Assembly (NCBI GenBank): GCA_016800925.1 | Contig: JABCPU010000216.1 | Span: 1-64,000 of the forward strand | Source of the DNA: Suillus spraguei | Taxonomy: Eukaryota; Basidiomycota; Agaricomycetes; Boletales; Suillaceae | Direction of reading: 5' to 3' | DNA length: 64,000 nt | Made by a program: the position numbers and the translations under genes | Shown here: one piece after another, positions 1 through 11,141 of the stretch | How the letters are laid out: the number at the start of each line of letters is the position of its first letter | Position numbering within the stretch: position 1 is the stretch's first letter | Notes under the pieces: generated by a model | Databases searched by the model: none | What the model was told of the DNA's origin: nothing | What the model saw: only the letters and a program-made list of their open reading frames with translations

Positions 1-132
1 GGAGTTAAGGTGCGAGAAGTGAGTGCATTCGGATGGGTGGTCCGGACAAGATCTGTGGACCGGACGGATATGGAAACGATCGGATCTGGACGGATATGGT
101 CGGATCTGAGATTGGAAGTATGGTATATGACA
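1..132 (-). repeat. Start of an LTR-B copy (5' end of the LTR on the - strand), cut by the window edge
   Basis: On the - strand this begins with the LTR-B terminus TGTCATATACCATACTTC and continues with the GGATC-rich stretch shared with the LTR-B copies at 5793, 11165, 59735 and 61419. It abuts gypsy pol sequence at 133, so it is an insertion into element A. The other end and its target duplication lie outside the window. Confidence 0.8.
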
Positions 133-435
133 CGTGCCATGAACCCACTTATCGACTGGACTGTGGAAACCCTTTCTTTATCTCAGACTCCAAAATCTGA
201 TGAAATCGAGATTGATGTGGATACAGATAGAAGAAAGGCAGGATTACCATTAGCTTTCCCACATCATGAACAAAAGCCAAAATGGAAGAATTCCAGGCTT
301 CTGCAGAAAACGTTCACACCATTGATTGAAACCTTTGACACCCCATCCTTCAATGTCGCACCAGAATCACTGCGTGTATTGTTAGAATCTGTGTCCGATA
401 GCCCCTATCCAGAAGAAGATAAAGATATCCAGAAG
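133..435 (+). pseudogene. Element A (Ty3/gypsy) pol: end of protease and protease-RT linker
   Basis: An open stretch begins with NPLIDWTVETLSLSQ, which resembles the segment that follows the retropepsin fold in gypsy polyproteins (the usual HNPxIDW motif). It continues through an acidic linker. The upstream part of protease and gag lie beyond the LTR at the window start. At 435 the frame is cut by the 436-2001 insertion and resumes at 2009. The assignment to the protease end is by motif and by its position before the RT domain. Confidence 0.6.
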
Positions 436-2001
436 TGATATCCGAAAGTATTTCTGGTCATGTGACCTGTCATCTGGATTAGGTTACTCCTCTTAATAAC
501 CGGACTACCTGTCAAGTAGCAGAGTAGACTAACACTCATCCATAGCAATGATAGCATAGTGTACAGCTACTTACTCCAGACTCTGTCATATCATTGGAGA
601 TGATGACGGAGATACACCATACATATTTAGTATAAGAACAACATGTAAACTACAAGTTATTAGTGTCAAAATAAGAAATCTATTCTGTACCAAAGTTACT
701 CTACTCCTATAAACCGGATTTCCATTCCTTTCCAGTTCCTATCTAAGTCCGCTCTTCCGGAACCCCTATTTCCGGAATACCTCTGGAAAACATCTTGGAA
801 ACCTCCTCCAGATATCCTTCGGATTCCCTTTGGAAACTTCATCAGAAACTCATCCAGAAACCCTCTGGATTCTTTCCCCCTATACTCCGGCTATAATCTT
901 GTCATGTATGTGTACCAAAAACACACTCCCTGCATGAGACCCAAGATTCTGGGAAGTGGAAAGCCGACGAAGATTTACCAGGACGCGATTGAATCATACC
1001 AAAATTATCTGGCTATTTTCTGGATCCTCCTCAACAACAGCCTATCAAAGAACAGCATCAGGGAAAACGGAAAGCTGACAAAGAGTTGCCTGGTGTGACG
1101 AGCAAACTCACACTGAGCTTGAAACGGCACATTTTCATATAGGTGTCAACCAGCAATCATTATCCTTACCCTTCGGCTTGACCATCCTACTTTACCATGC
1201 ATTTACCCCTATCTAACAGTATCGTTCCGCACTCTGGAAGCCTCATTGCAGCTTAGTGGCTGTACTATGGCAACTTTCCCATGAAGCGGTGATCTTCGGC
1301 AATCTCCGCGAACCCATTAGGCATCCTCAAACAAGATTTACTGTCCGTCCTATGTCCATCCAGTCTCGCCGGTATGTGATGTTTTGTAAACTGTAGTGCA
1401 GTCTTATTACATGTCTGCTATGTGTTTATCCTATCCCTTCCATTACTGTAGCTATTCCTTAGTATAAAATTCCTAGGTACCCATACTCTTTCCTTACTTC
1501 CCTCCTATAGTACACATGGTACTTAGGAATAGTCACCACTACTGCCACTACGAAATAAAGTCCTTTACTGAAGTTACTGTCTCTAAGAATTGCTTTACTG
1601 CTGCATGCACCACTGCTCGTTACTGCTTTCCCGCGCTTCACCACTAGCGCTACCGCTTTCTCATGCTTCATTGCTACACTACCGCTTGTTTTACTGCAAA
1701 AGTTCCCATGCTTACCGCAGTTTTACTGTTCACGCTACTGCTTGTCTACCGCATTCCCACGCTTACCGCTAGTTTTACCGCAAGTTTCCCATGGACTGGA
1801 GTATTACCACTAGCATCTCGCTACCTCCAATGGCATTCTTGCACCACAGGTTAGGCAATATTGAACTATACTAACTTAGCATTCCCTTTAGGGTCGAACA
1901 TTCTTGCCTTCACAAGTGAAGAAGACTAGGTAGAGCGCAAGACTCACATACTAGCTTAGGCCGTGGTTTATCTACAGCCCAGGCTAGATTTTATCTTTAC
2001 A
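436..2001. mobile_element. Unrecognised 1.57-kb insertion in element A, flanked by a 7-bp direct repeat
   Basis: The 7-mer CCAGAAG occurs immediately left (429-435) and right (2002-2008). The inserted segment starts TGATATCC and ends CTTTACA. If it is taken out, the pol reading frame before it runs directly into the pol sequence after it. No protein domain was recognised inside. 904-1100 has two similar short segments (GGAAAGC-GACGAAG and GGAAAGC-GACAAAG types). 1580-1800 is a pyrimidine-rich stretch of degenerate TACCGCTT-like words. TG...CA ends suggest an LTR-type unit, but 7 bp is long for an LTR target duplication and no inverted ends are clear. Confidence 0.4.
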
Positions 2002-2008
2002 CCAGAAG

Positions 2009-2264
2009 AGATCGGGTTGTGCCGAAGCTATCCCACTATTTCAACCCATAATCCCCTTCCGCATCAATTGAGGAGATCCCTGACGAAGACGAACGACCTT
2101 CATTAATTCCAGCAGAGGATAGCAAACAATTTGACACCATGCAAGATGTCTGGAGTGCACCAGAAGTACGAGAAGTTTCTTCTTACAAACTCAATGATGG
2201 CGAATTCCTGGTGGAATATGATGTTGACAGAAGTTGTATGAGAGTAGTTGAAGATGTATCCATG
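2009..2264 (+). pseudogene. Element A pol: linker upstream of reverse transcriptase
   Basis: After the inserted block the frame is open for about 20 codons. One single-base frameshift near 2072 then leads into a long acidic linker (IEEIPDEDERPSLIPAED) that runs into the solo LTR at 2265. Excising that LTR and one copy of its CCATG duplication joins this frame exactly to the RT frame at 2743 (difference 481 bp = 476 + 5). Confidence 0.65.
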
Positions 2265-2740
2265 TGTTACAGTTGTACGTGCCCCTATTCATTTTCCCTT
2301 TGTCTTCTTACTTGTATATCATGTCACATGACTCCGACTCATATGCTCAATGCATCTGTACAACACATGCCTTCCTTATTAGGATATGCAGTTACATTCT
2401 CACGGTTACCTGGTCTGTGCGCACATATCTACCTATATAAGCACAGTGTACTTGTAGTAGATTCTTTACTTTAATCTTACTGGGTTTTACCTGGAACTTC
2501 CTTCGCTTAGGTCTCCAACCTAAGTCGTCCTTGAATTATCTCTAAGTCTAAGCACTCCTTAGCCTTAGTCTTTATTCTCGTAGAACCTCTCGGACTTATC
2601 CTTGAGGCCAGACCCTTGATCATACTTGGAACGCGTTCCTTGTACTTTCACCTTGTCCTCTTTTGGGCATTGTAAGAAGCTCTCAGCAGACCGTCTGTGT
2701 CTTTTCACTGTCGCTGGTGATGCCACCCCAGTTCGTAACA
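2265..2740 (+). repeat. Solo LTR-A (476 bp) with 5-bp target duplication CCATG
   Basis: It begins TGTTAC and ends GTAACA, a perfect 6-bp terminal inversion. CCATG is present at 2260-2264 and 2741-2745. It carries a TATA-like CTATATAAGC near 2433. It matches the 3' LTR of element A at 8078-8439 plus 9929-10041 over its whole length, so it is a later insertion of the same or a sister family into an existing copy. Confidence 0.92.
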
Positions 2741-5700
2741 CCATGGATACTCCTCTCACCCGAGACAGAACCTCTCAACTCAAACAACTTCCTAACTACT
2801 CCACTATTTCACTCCCACCACCGAAGTACAGTAATAAAGCTCAAGAGTTCACTACCGAAGAAAAGGAAAAGAGAAAGAAAACATTCAAAGAGCTAGTTCC
2901 CTCTTATCTCCATGACTTCACTGACATCTTCGCCAAGGATGGATTGAATGAACTTCCTCCAGAGCAACCAGGTATAGATCACCACATTGATACAAAGCCA
3001 GGTTTTGTTCCTCGCATGTCCAAAGTTTATCCACTCTCTGAAAAGGAACGAGCATCGGTAAAAGCTTTCATTGATGAAAATGTCGCCAAAGGTTTCATTT
3101 CTGAATTGAAATCACCACAAGCCAGTGGCTTCTTCTTTGTTGGAAAGAAGAGCAGAGAACTTCGGCCTTGCCAGGATTATAGATACATCAACGATTGGAC
3201 GGTCAAAAACGCTTATCCATTGCCTCTTCCAGTTTCTCTTGTCACACGACTTCATAACACTCAATTCTTTACCAAAATGGATATACGTTTTGGGTATAAC
3301 AACATCTGTATTCACCCCGATGATCGTTGGAAAGCAGCCTTTACCACTGAATTTGGTCTCTATGAACTCAATGTCATGTTCTTCAGTCTCTGTAATTCGC
3401 CCGCTACTTTCCAAGCCTATATGAACCAAACATTCCAGCAGGAAATTAACGAAGGATGGATGGTTATCTATATGGACGATATCCTATATTTTTGACAACT
3501 ATGGAAGAACACAAAGAATGAACTAGGCATGTGCTGATGAACATACAACAGGAACATCTATTCTTGAAACTGGAAAAATGCACTTTCGATTCTGATGAAG
3601 TGGAATACCTCGGTATGATTATACAACCTGGACAAATTGCTATGGATGATGCCAAGACAAAGGGAATCGCTGAATGGCCTACACCTAAATCTGTCAGAGA
3701 TGTCTGATCTTTCCTAGGATTCTGTAACTTCTACCACACATTCATCTCCCATTATTCTGATGTTGCACGACCTCTCATCAATTTAACTAAGAAAGATACT
3801 CCATTTTCTTGGTCGACCCAATGCCAGGATACATTCATAGATTTGAAGGAACATTTTATGAAACAACCAGTACTCCATAACCCTGACCCATCCCAACAAT
3901 TTGCAATTGCCACTGATGCCTCCCTCATTGCAACAGGTGCCGTCCTGTTGCAGACTGATGAAAATGGTGTGTATCATCCATGCGCTTATCTTTCCCAATC
4001 ACTTAATCCCGCAGAACAAAACTATCAGATCTTTGATAGGGAACTACTCGCTGTCATACGTGCCCTGAACGAGTGGTGTTATTACTTGGAAGGAAGCCTG
4101 CACCAAGTCCTTGTCTTCACCAATCATAAGAACCTCCTATACTTTCGAACTGCACAAAAACTCACTTGGAGGCAAGCCCGCTGGCAATTAACTCTCTCTC
4201 TTTTTGATATTGAATTACACCATGTGGCTGGAACAAAATTAGCAGTTCCAAATGCTCTCTCTCGCCACCCAGATTATGATGATGGTTCTCATGACAATGA
4301 AGATACTGTGCTCCTTCCCAACTCTCTTTTCATCCGACTCATTGACAGTGATCTTCTTGATGCACTCGCTACTTCTGATGCTTTGGACGATCCTGTGTTC
4401 AAGACGGCCTCTGACATGCTAGATGGTGTCTGCCTTCCCCCTATGAAGTCCATGGTTTCTGATTGGAAAATCCATGACGGGGTTCTTTATTTAAAGGATC
4501 ATGCTTATATTCAGCCTGCTCATCACGCTGCTCATTTATCCCGTTATCACGATCACCCTACCACAGGCCATCCCGGTTGCTTTAAAACCGAAGAGCTGGT
4601 TAAGCACAAAGCATGGTGGCCTTCCATGGGTGCTTACATCCAAAAATATGTCGAGGTTGCGCCCTTTGTCAGCAAATGAAAACGGATACCCATCCTGTTT
4701 GCCCACCACTTACCCCCATTCCTTCGTCTGCGACTCGCCCCTTCTCTCAGCTCTCTGTCGACCTGATCACTGACCTCCCTGTTTCCGGGGGCTTTGATAG
4801 TATCATGGTCATGGTGGACCATGGCCTTATGAAGGGGGTACTTATCATTCCTTGCCTCAAAATGGTGACTTCCGAAGGCATGGCCAAACTATTTTTGAAA
4901 CATGTCTATCGATGATTTGGTCTCCATGACAAAGTAATTTCAAATCGAGGGCCACAATTCCTATCTCAGTTCTCCAAAGAATTAGCACGGCTTCCAAATT
5001 ACACTATCGCCCCATCTACTGCTTATCATCCCCAAACTGATGGTCAAACCGAATGATTGAATCAAGAATTGGAAACTTATCTTTGCATCTACTGCTGCAA
5101 TGACCCCAAAAAATGGGTCGAACACCTCCCTATCACTGAATTTGTTCATAACCACCGAAAACACAATGCCCAAAACGCCTCCCCATTCTTTCTCATGATG
5201 GGATATGAACCCCATGCTATTCCTCATTTCATTCCCGACTCTACTGTCCCAGCAGCAGAGGATCGAGTACGATCTCTGCAGAAAATCTGAGAAGAAGCGG
5301 TTGCATGCCATAACATCGCTATGCAAATAATGGCAGAATGATCCAGAGGAAGACAGTACAAACCATGGAAGATCGGAGATAAGGTTTGGTTATCAGCTAC
5401 TAATCTTAGACTCAAACTTCCATCACGGAAACTCATGCTGAAATGATACAGACCATTCCTGATTACTGCAGTCTTATCTCCTATCACATTCACACTTAAA
5501 CTCCCTCCACAATGGAAGATCCATCCCACGTTCCATGCTAGCATCTTATCATCCTATAGCGAAAATAATGTACATGGTCCAAACTTCTTAGAACCCCCAC
5601 CTGATGTTATCGAAGAAGAAGAAGAATATGAAGTAGAAGCAATTCTTTCTCATAAAGGTACCAGTAATCACTGACGGTATCTTGTAACCTGGAAAGGATA

Positions 5701-5791
5701 TTCATCAGGAGATAATGAGTGGCTTCCAGAAAAGAACCTCAAGAACTCCACTCAAATCCTAACTGCTTATAACAAGCGGAATTCCCTGTAA
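2741..5791 (+). pseudogene. Element A pol: reverse transcriptase, RNase H, integrase and chromodomain (degenerate Ty3/gypsy chromovirus)
   Basis: The RT fingers and palm run from about 2980 to 3490, with the active-site box YMDDIL just before 3490 and a one-base frameshift there. The RNase H of the gypsy type (ATDAS, then DRELLAVIRAL, TDHK-like TNHKNL) lies at about 3890-4260. The integrase zinc region (H-H...CRGCALCQQ) lies at 4500-4680 and the core with D...D...E at 4750-5130. A C-terminal chromodomain follows (RYLVTWKGY...[10 protein letters not shown]) at 5670-5760. At least eight in-frame stops (3519, 3705, 4913, 5054, 5288, 5339, 5444, 5672) are all TGA, most at positions where relatives have Arg. 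The order RT-RH-IN-chromodomain and the motifs make the family certain. The copy is inactive. Confidence 0.95.
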
Positions 5792-5792
5792 C

Positions 5793-6547
5793 TGTCATAT
5801 ACCATACTTCTGATCTCAGATTTGATCAGATCCAATTGATCCTACTTCCATTCAGTCCACAGATCCTGTCCAGATCACCCATTCAAAAGTGCCCACTTCT
5901 CGCACTCTAACTCCCTTGTGGATATCTGCATCTATCTCCTTTTGTCATTCCTCCTGTTTCTAGTATTCCGGCTGTGTATATTTCCGTCCTGTGTCACTGA
6001 TCCATTACCTGTGTTTCATTTCCGACTCATGCTTACTGATCCACTGTGCATTAACTAATAGACTTCCGTTATACATCATACATAGCCCTCGGTCCCAGAC
6101 TTGTTGATATTCCGTACTAGATACTTACAGTATATAAACCACTTGTAGATCTCTGTAGAACCTTAGTTCGAATATCATCTTAGATTCTGCTCATCCTTTC
6201 CTCCGGACTTGAGTTACTTCCAGCTCTAGTCATCTTCCGAGACTTGGGATTGATTCCTTAGTCTATATCTCCGACTCTATCTTCGGGTAGTCTACCTCTG
6301 TTAGTTTCTAGTTAGGAACTCATTCTGAGACTAGTCTTAATCCTCGTTCCATCTCTACATTCCGGATAACCTTCGCACGTATCATATCCAATACCTTCGG
6401 ATGTCCGGATCCGTCATGCAACTCCTTCCGGATCTTCGGACATATACCTACCCTCTGAAATAAGGGGCATTACTTGGGAAAGGGGCACAGTGCACGAACT
6501 GAGGCCAAAGCCCTTCGTATCTTTCACCCTTGAGTATGGTCTTAACA
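5793..6547 (+). repeat. Solo LTR-B (755 bp) with target duplication GTAAC
   Basis: It begins TGTCATATACC and ends GGTCTTAACA. GTAAC occurs at 5788-5792 and 6548-6552. The left copy overlaps the stop codon of pol. It contains the LTR-B core promoter word TATATAAACCAC near 6131 and the conserved GGGGCATTACT...GGCCAAAGCCC block near its 3' end. There is no internal region, so it is a solo LTR. Confidence 0.93.
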
Positions 6548-6597
6548 GTAACAAATCAACCACCCATCTCACCAAATCATTTACTTGTACTCTGCCA

Positions 6598-8042
6598 ATG
6601 TCTTTGTCTTCATTCCCAATGTCTTACATCACCCCTGTCACTGCAAAAACCTATACCACTGCTGATACCTATGACGACCTCATCAGAAACATCGACGGAA
6701 ACTCCCTCATCAAAGCCACCCTCCTTTGTCAATGACATGCCCTTGAGATTGAAAAGATCCTTACCGGTAAGGATGCATTTGTCACCATCCTCATTACCAA
6801 CATTATCCGCACCGCCACCCTCATTGAAACTGTTTGCGATGATGTCACAAGTGATACAATTCGCCACAGCCTCTTACACTGTCAGAAATGCATTTGCTCT
6901 TCGGGATGCTTCTCCTTCCCTGTTCTTTTAAAGATGATGTTGAGGCAGCTATTTATATCATGGCCAAACACCAGGCAGGCATTGCTAGACCTCCCTCTCC
7001 ACAAAGAGATCTGCTCCCAGTTCCTATGCCTTCCGTCAATGCTTCAGGCAGTCGTTCTAATACTGTTGCCCTTACTGGCCTATTGGCTGCAGTTCAGGAA
7101 GCCAATAACACAGCCAACGCTATCATTGAGGAAATTGAGGGAGCAACAGATGAGTCCAGAGAAGCGTGAGGATTAGTAGCTCATCTGATATCTGCTATTT
7201 ACAACTACAAAAGCCAACCCATGCAATCACCAATGAACACACCCGTTGTGCTTGATGAAGATGCAGAAACTCCTCATCTCTTTGATGCATGCCCCATTAT
7301 GCATGAAGAAGCGATTGCTGCTCAACAACTGAATATTGAGCCTGCTGAGATTATCGCACTCCGGTCATCAGTTAAAAGAACTTCATATCCACCCACCGAT
7401 GGTCATCCCTTACGTTTTCAGACCATCCAATCCTATTACTCCCATCCTTGTCAAAGCCCTAGGACCTACAACTTCTTCCGACCTTGATGAACTGCTGCCA
7501 GCAGCCGTCATTACGCCATCCCTATCTCTGTATACCATCACTGACGACCAGGCTGATGACATTCATTCTTGTAATGAATGTGCCTTGAGACGCATTTCCC
7601 GTAAGCACAGAAGGAACGTGCGTGCTCTACTAGTCCTCATCGCCGCGTTGTTGCTCCCACACCTCTCTGTACGTCAATCTCCAACCCAGACGAAAAAATG
7701 AAATGCCATATTTGCAGCATGCTTGGCCATCGCCAAAGAACTGTGCTGACTATCAATGTTGAATCTGTCGGTATTGGTAGCCCACCCATTTATCACTCTA
7801 CTGTCCTCAGTTCACTGGCACTCCCCTGTTTACTCTCACTTGGAAGGATGAAGGATTCTATGATGCTCTTTGTAAGTGGGAGATACAACTTGATGAGGAG
7901 CGTGATCATGCACTGAGCAGACGTGACTCCAAATGTCGTGCAGGAGCTGAAGAGGCAGCTTACATGATAGCTGGGTCAGTTCTTGACGAGAACTATGAAT
8001 TGTCTGACGATCCGGTTTACTATGATAACTGTGATAACTAAT
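6598..8042 (+). pseudogene. Element A third ORF in the env position, with paired zinc-knuckle-like motifs (degenerate)
   Basis: Between the pol stop and the polypurine tract lies about 1.45 kb of coding-like sequence in several frames. It starts at an ATG at 6598 (MSLSSFPMSYITPVTAKTY). Later readable stretches include DDVEAAIYIMAKHQAG (about 6930) and an acidic segment with EEIEGATDESREA (about 7160). From 7704, allowing one frameshift, it reads CHICSMLGHRQ then NCADYQC and a second C-x2-C-x6-H-x4-C set, that is two knuckle-like motifs. The end, around 7800-8042, is charged and stops at TAA just before the polypurine tract. The likely role is nucleic-acid binding, but it is neither classical env nor certain gag. 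At least three stops or frameshifts make this copy dead. Confidence 0.55.
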
Positions 8043-8060
8043 ATAGCCAGTGACTATATA

Positions 8061-8075
8061 CTTTAAAATGGGGGT
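8061..8075 (+). promoter_or_regulatory. Polypurine tract of element A
   Basis: TTTAAAATGGGGGTAA sits directly before the 3' LTR start TGTTACA at 8078. This is the place and composition expected of a plus-strand priming tract, and it shows that the 8078 LTR is the genuine 3' LTR rather than a solo insertion. Confidence 0.7.
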
Positions 8076-8439
8076 AATGTTACAATTGTATGTGCCCCTA
8101 TTCATTTTCCTCTTGCTTCTTCATCTACATATCACGTGATCTACTTCTTGACTCATATGCTCAACGTGTCTGTACCATTAGTTGCCTTCCTTCTTAGGAT
8201 ACGCACTTGCCTTCTCACGACTCTCATGGTCCGTGCGCACATATTGGCTTATTTAAGCATGCTGTATTACGCTTGTGTACTTTACTTTAATCTTACTGGG
8301 TTTTACCTGGAATACCCTTCACTTAGGTCTCCAACCTAAGTCATCTGAATCGTCTCTAAGTCTAAGCACTCCTTAGCCTTAGTCATTATTCTTGATCGTC
8401 TTTGAGTCGCGACTCATAGACTTGAACTCTGTTCGTACT

Positions 8440-9923
8440 TGTTACGACCATGCAAAACCAGAGATTAGTAAGAAGTCCTGGTCTTACATGGGGTTGTACC
8501 GGAGGGTTGTAAGTCAAAGGGGCTTGGCCTCAGCTCGTACGCTGTGCCCCTTACCCGAGTATGTGCCCTTAATTTCGGATGAAGTCCAAGGGAGAGTTCT
8601 GGTGAAGTCTAAATGGAGGGTCCAGACAAACTCTAAGGCAGGATAGCTCGACAGAGCTCCGATGGACTTCCAGATGAGCGCCGGAATGCGCCGGAACTAT
8701 TTCCAGAAGGTAGGGAGTAATGGTAACACTACTGGAACAAGCTCCAAGTAGAACAGATGAAGGATGGACCGCTGGACAAAGTCCAGGGCAGGATAGGAGC
8801 AGAGCTCCGGAGGGAAAGATGATCCATAGATGTCAGAGGATAGGATAGGATGGATCCGGAGGACTAGGGGTCCGAAGGTCCGGAGCTCAGAGGAGCGGAG
8901 GAGCGGAGGAGCAGAGGAGCGGAGGAGCAGAGGAGCGGAGGAGCAGAGGAGCAGAGGAGCAGAGGAGCAGAGGAGCAGAGGAGCAGAGGAGCAGAGGAGC
9001 AGAGGAGCAGAGGAGCAGAGGAGCAGAGGAGCAGAGGAGCAGAGGAGCAGAGGAGCAGAGGAGCAGAGGAGCAGAGGAGCAGAGGAGCAGATGATCGGAT
9101 GATCGGATGAGCATAGCTCTGTGGATCTTAGAGGAAGTGTTGGCTACTAGAGAGGAGTAGGTCCGGATATGGTGTAGGGATAGTATAGACTACTCCGGAC
9201 AAGGTCCGGAATAGAAACAGACAGTATAAGACTACCAAAGGTAGAGTCGGAGGTGAAACAGATGATAGACGGAGATGGACGAAGTCCGAAAAGATTATAG
9301 GACATAGGATCAAAGCTCCGGCCTAGGGAGTGATCCCATAGGCCTGAGTCGGAAGCTTACAAGGGCCGGAGCCCAAGTGCAAGAACGGAGACGGAGTTAT
9401 ATAGACATGATAACAGGATACAGAGTAATCAAAGGAATATACAGAAGTAGGAACAATGAATCAGACTAAGGTCTGCAGGAGTTGTACTACAAGTTTATAT
9501 ACTGTAGGAGCATGCCGGAGGGTAAGTACGGATAGTCCGAGGCTATGTCTGAAGCATACAGAAACACATTAGTAAGTACAGCGGGACATAAGGCTATGAA
9601 CTCGGAGATGAAGCTCGTACGAAATACTTATCAAGACAGAGGCAGAGATCACCGAGAACCGGAAGCACAGAGATACCCAGAAGCTGGAGACACAGGTATA
9701 TTCTAAAAGGGGTAATGCGCAGGTGCACGGGAATAGTTTGGATATGAACTTGGATTGGATATGGACATGGATTGGATATGGACACGGATGGATATGGATT
9801 GGAGTGGATGGGTGGATCGGATATGTGAACTGGATTTGATGGGTGGATCACATATGTGTAGGTTGGGTGTCTGGATGTCCATGGATTGGATTTGATCTAG
9901 ACCTGAATGTATGGTATATGACA
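8440..9923 (-). repeat. LTR-B' solo element (1484 bp, long sister of LTR-B) with target duplication GTACT
   Basis: On the - strand it starts TGTCATATACCATAC and ends GGTCGTAACA, like LTR-B. It also keeps the conserved block that reads GGCTTGGCCTCAGCTCGTAC on the + strand, near 8522. It is twice the length of LTR-B, with an internal 8-bp minisatellite at 8885-9090 and degenerate GGATATGGA repeats at 9735-9860. GTACT at both edges shows a single integration into LTR-A. Confidence 0.85.
8885..9090. repeat. Minisatellite of an 8-bp unit (AGAGGAGC)
   Basis: About two dozen head-to-tail copies of AGAGGAGC, with a few AGAGGAGCGG-type variants at the left edge. The unit is 8 bp and has no stop in any frame, so it opens spurious reading frames on both strands (RGAEEQRS-like and LLLCSSAP-like). 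It lies inside LTR-B' and is not a gene. Confidence 0.95.
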
Positions 9924-10796
9924 GTACTTGGAATCCTCCATGTACTCACTGTCCTTGTTCTCTTTTGAACATAGTAGAACTTCCCAGCAGACTGGCTGTG
10001 TCTTTTCACTGTCACTGGTGATGCCACCCCAGTTCATAACAGGAAGATGAACTTGGCAAAATATTAATATTTAAACAAACTCACCTTCAAATAAGCAGAG
10101 TGTATTCAGACAGTCGAGAACACAATATACATGGGTTGATTTGTGTTGGGACAGTATATATTTCATGAGCACATGAAGATCTGGAAAGTCATCAGGAAAT
10201 TGTTCAAACATGATCTGAAAATGATCTGTTTGCAACTATGAACTTTTACATTTTGCTAGATGTCTGATTTACATTGGATTATGAGCTAGGTACATTTTAC
10301 CTCTGATTATTCTTCCTGTCTCCCTCAGAATATCCTCTGATCAATTTCTCATTTCCGCAGTAAATTCAGATTTTAAGACTGATGCTTACATAACAATGAG
10401 ATTGCAAAAAAATTCAAAGACTTTAGTTGTATGGCAACCACATTCTCCAGTACTGCTGCAGCATTTCCATATCCCTCCTCTCTACCCACAGTTAACCACT
10501 TCTGCCTCAGGTGGAGGCAGCTCTGGTTCTACTTGCGCCTGCCTCAGGTGGGTGCTTGTATGTCCATGTTTTTTTGTCCCACTATGTGTTCTGTTGTGCA
10601 TGTATTAATGCTCACTCTGAATTGTCTGAATCATCATGCCATGCACGTGAACAATACAAACACAGCTTGCGGAGTTCTCAGGAGACTGACACTGTCTAGG
10701 TCTTTATATGTTATTATGAGCCCTGGCTCATTGTAATCAATGGCCAGAAACTTACAAGACCAATCAGTGTTCGAATGACCTGATATGGACACCCAT

Positions 10797-10935
10797 GTCA
10801 TGCAGATGCCTGCAATCTTCCTCACATGGATGCCCGCAATCTTCCTCACATGGATGCCCACAATCTTCCTCACATGGATGCCTGCACCTTTGCTCATGCA
10901 GATGCCCACTACATCACTCATGCAGATGCCCTCAA
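10797..10935. repeat. 24-bp minisatellite
   Basis: Tandem units of the type AATCTTCCTCACATGGATGC plus four bases occur about four times (10806-10885), then variant units with CTCATGCAGATGCCC. The unit is a multiple of three, so a short repetitive frame (MPAIFLTW-like) stays open. There is no other support for coding. Confidence 0.85.
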
Positions 10936-11017
10936 GCTACTATCTCTTCTTTCCAACAGTGCTTTCCTCACCTCGAAGTGTCACTCTGGGGCTCCTAATA
11001 TTTGAGATCCAAGGGTC

Positions 11018-11141
11018 ATCAGTGAGTGGTTCATTTTCAAGTCCAAGCCAACTCATCACTCACATTCCTGGACCACATGCATGTCCATCCCGCCATGGTC
11101 AAATCACAAATTGCTGTCGTTGTGTACTCAAACAGTTCCAT
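11018..11141. repeat. Dispersed repeat, copy 1 (partner 11942-12061)
   Basis: Both copies share AAGTCCAAGCCAACTCATCA, an intervening CATG/CCC segment, and GTACTCAAACAGTTC or CATACTCAAACAGTTC at the end. A third weak echo, GTGTACTCCAACAGT, is at 12432. They flank the solo LTR at 11165-11934. Confidence 0.7.

Larger units (their letters stand above)
8078..10041 (+). repeat. 3' LTR-A of element A, split by a 1484-bp insertion
   Basis: The LTR is in two pieces, 8078-8439 (starts TGTTACAATTG) and 9929-10041 (ends GTTCATAACA). Together they make 475 bp, against 476 bp for the solo LTR at 2265. The two are colinear throughout, including TTTAATCTTACTGGG and the terminal CACTGGTGATGCCACCCC block. The interruption is the LTR-B' unit at 8440-9923, with duplicated GTACT (8435-8439 and 9924-9928). 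Confidence 0.9.

Noticed and set aside
2741..5791. TGA read as an amino acid in element A
   Set aside because: All stops in pol are TGA, but the element also has a frameshift at the RT box and the linker, host genes here end in TGA normally, and each stop is one C-to-T step from Arg. Decay explains it without recoding.
8885..9090. CRISPR array
   Set aside because: No spacers, an 8-bp unit, eukaryotic context. The tRNA-like array at 22670 also has no repeat-spacer structure.
8830..9114. Two opposing repetitive proteins across the 8-bp minisatellite
   Set aside because: An 8-bp stop-free unit keeps every frame open. There is no start context, no splice pattern and it lies inside an LTR.
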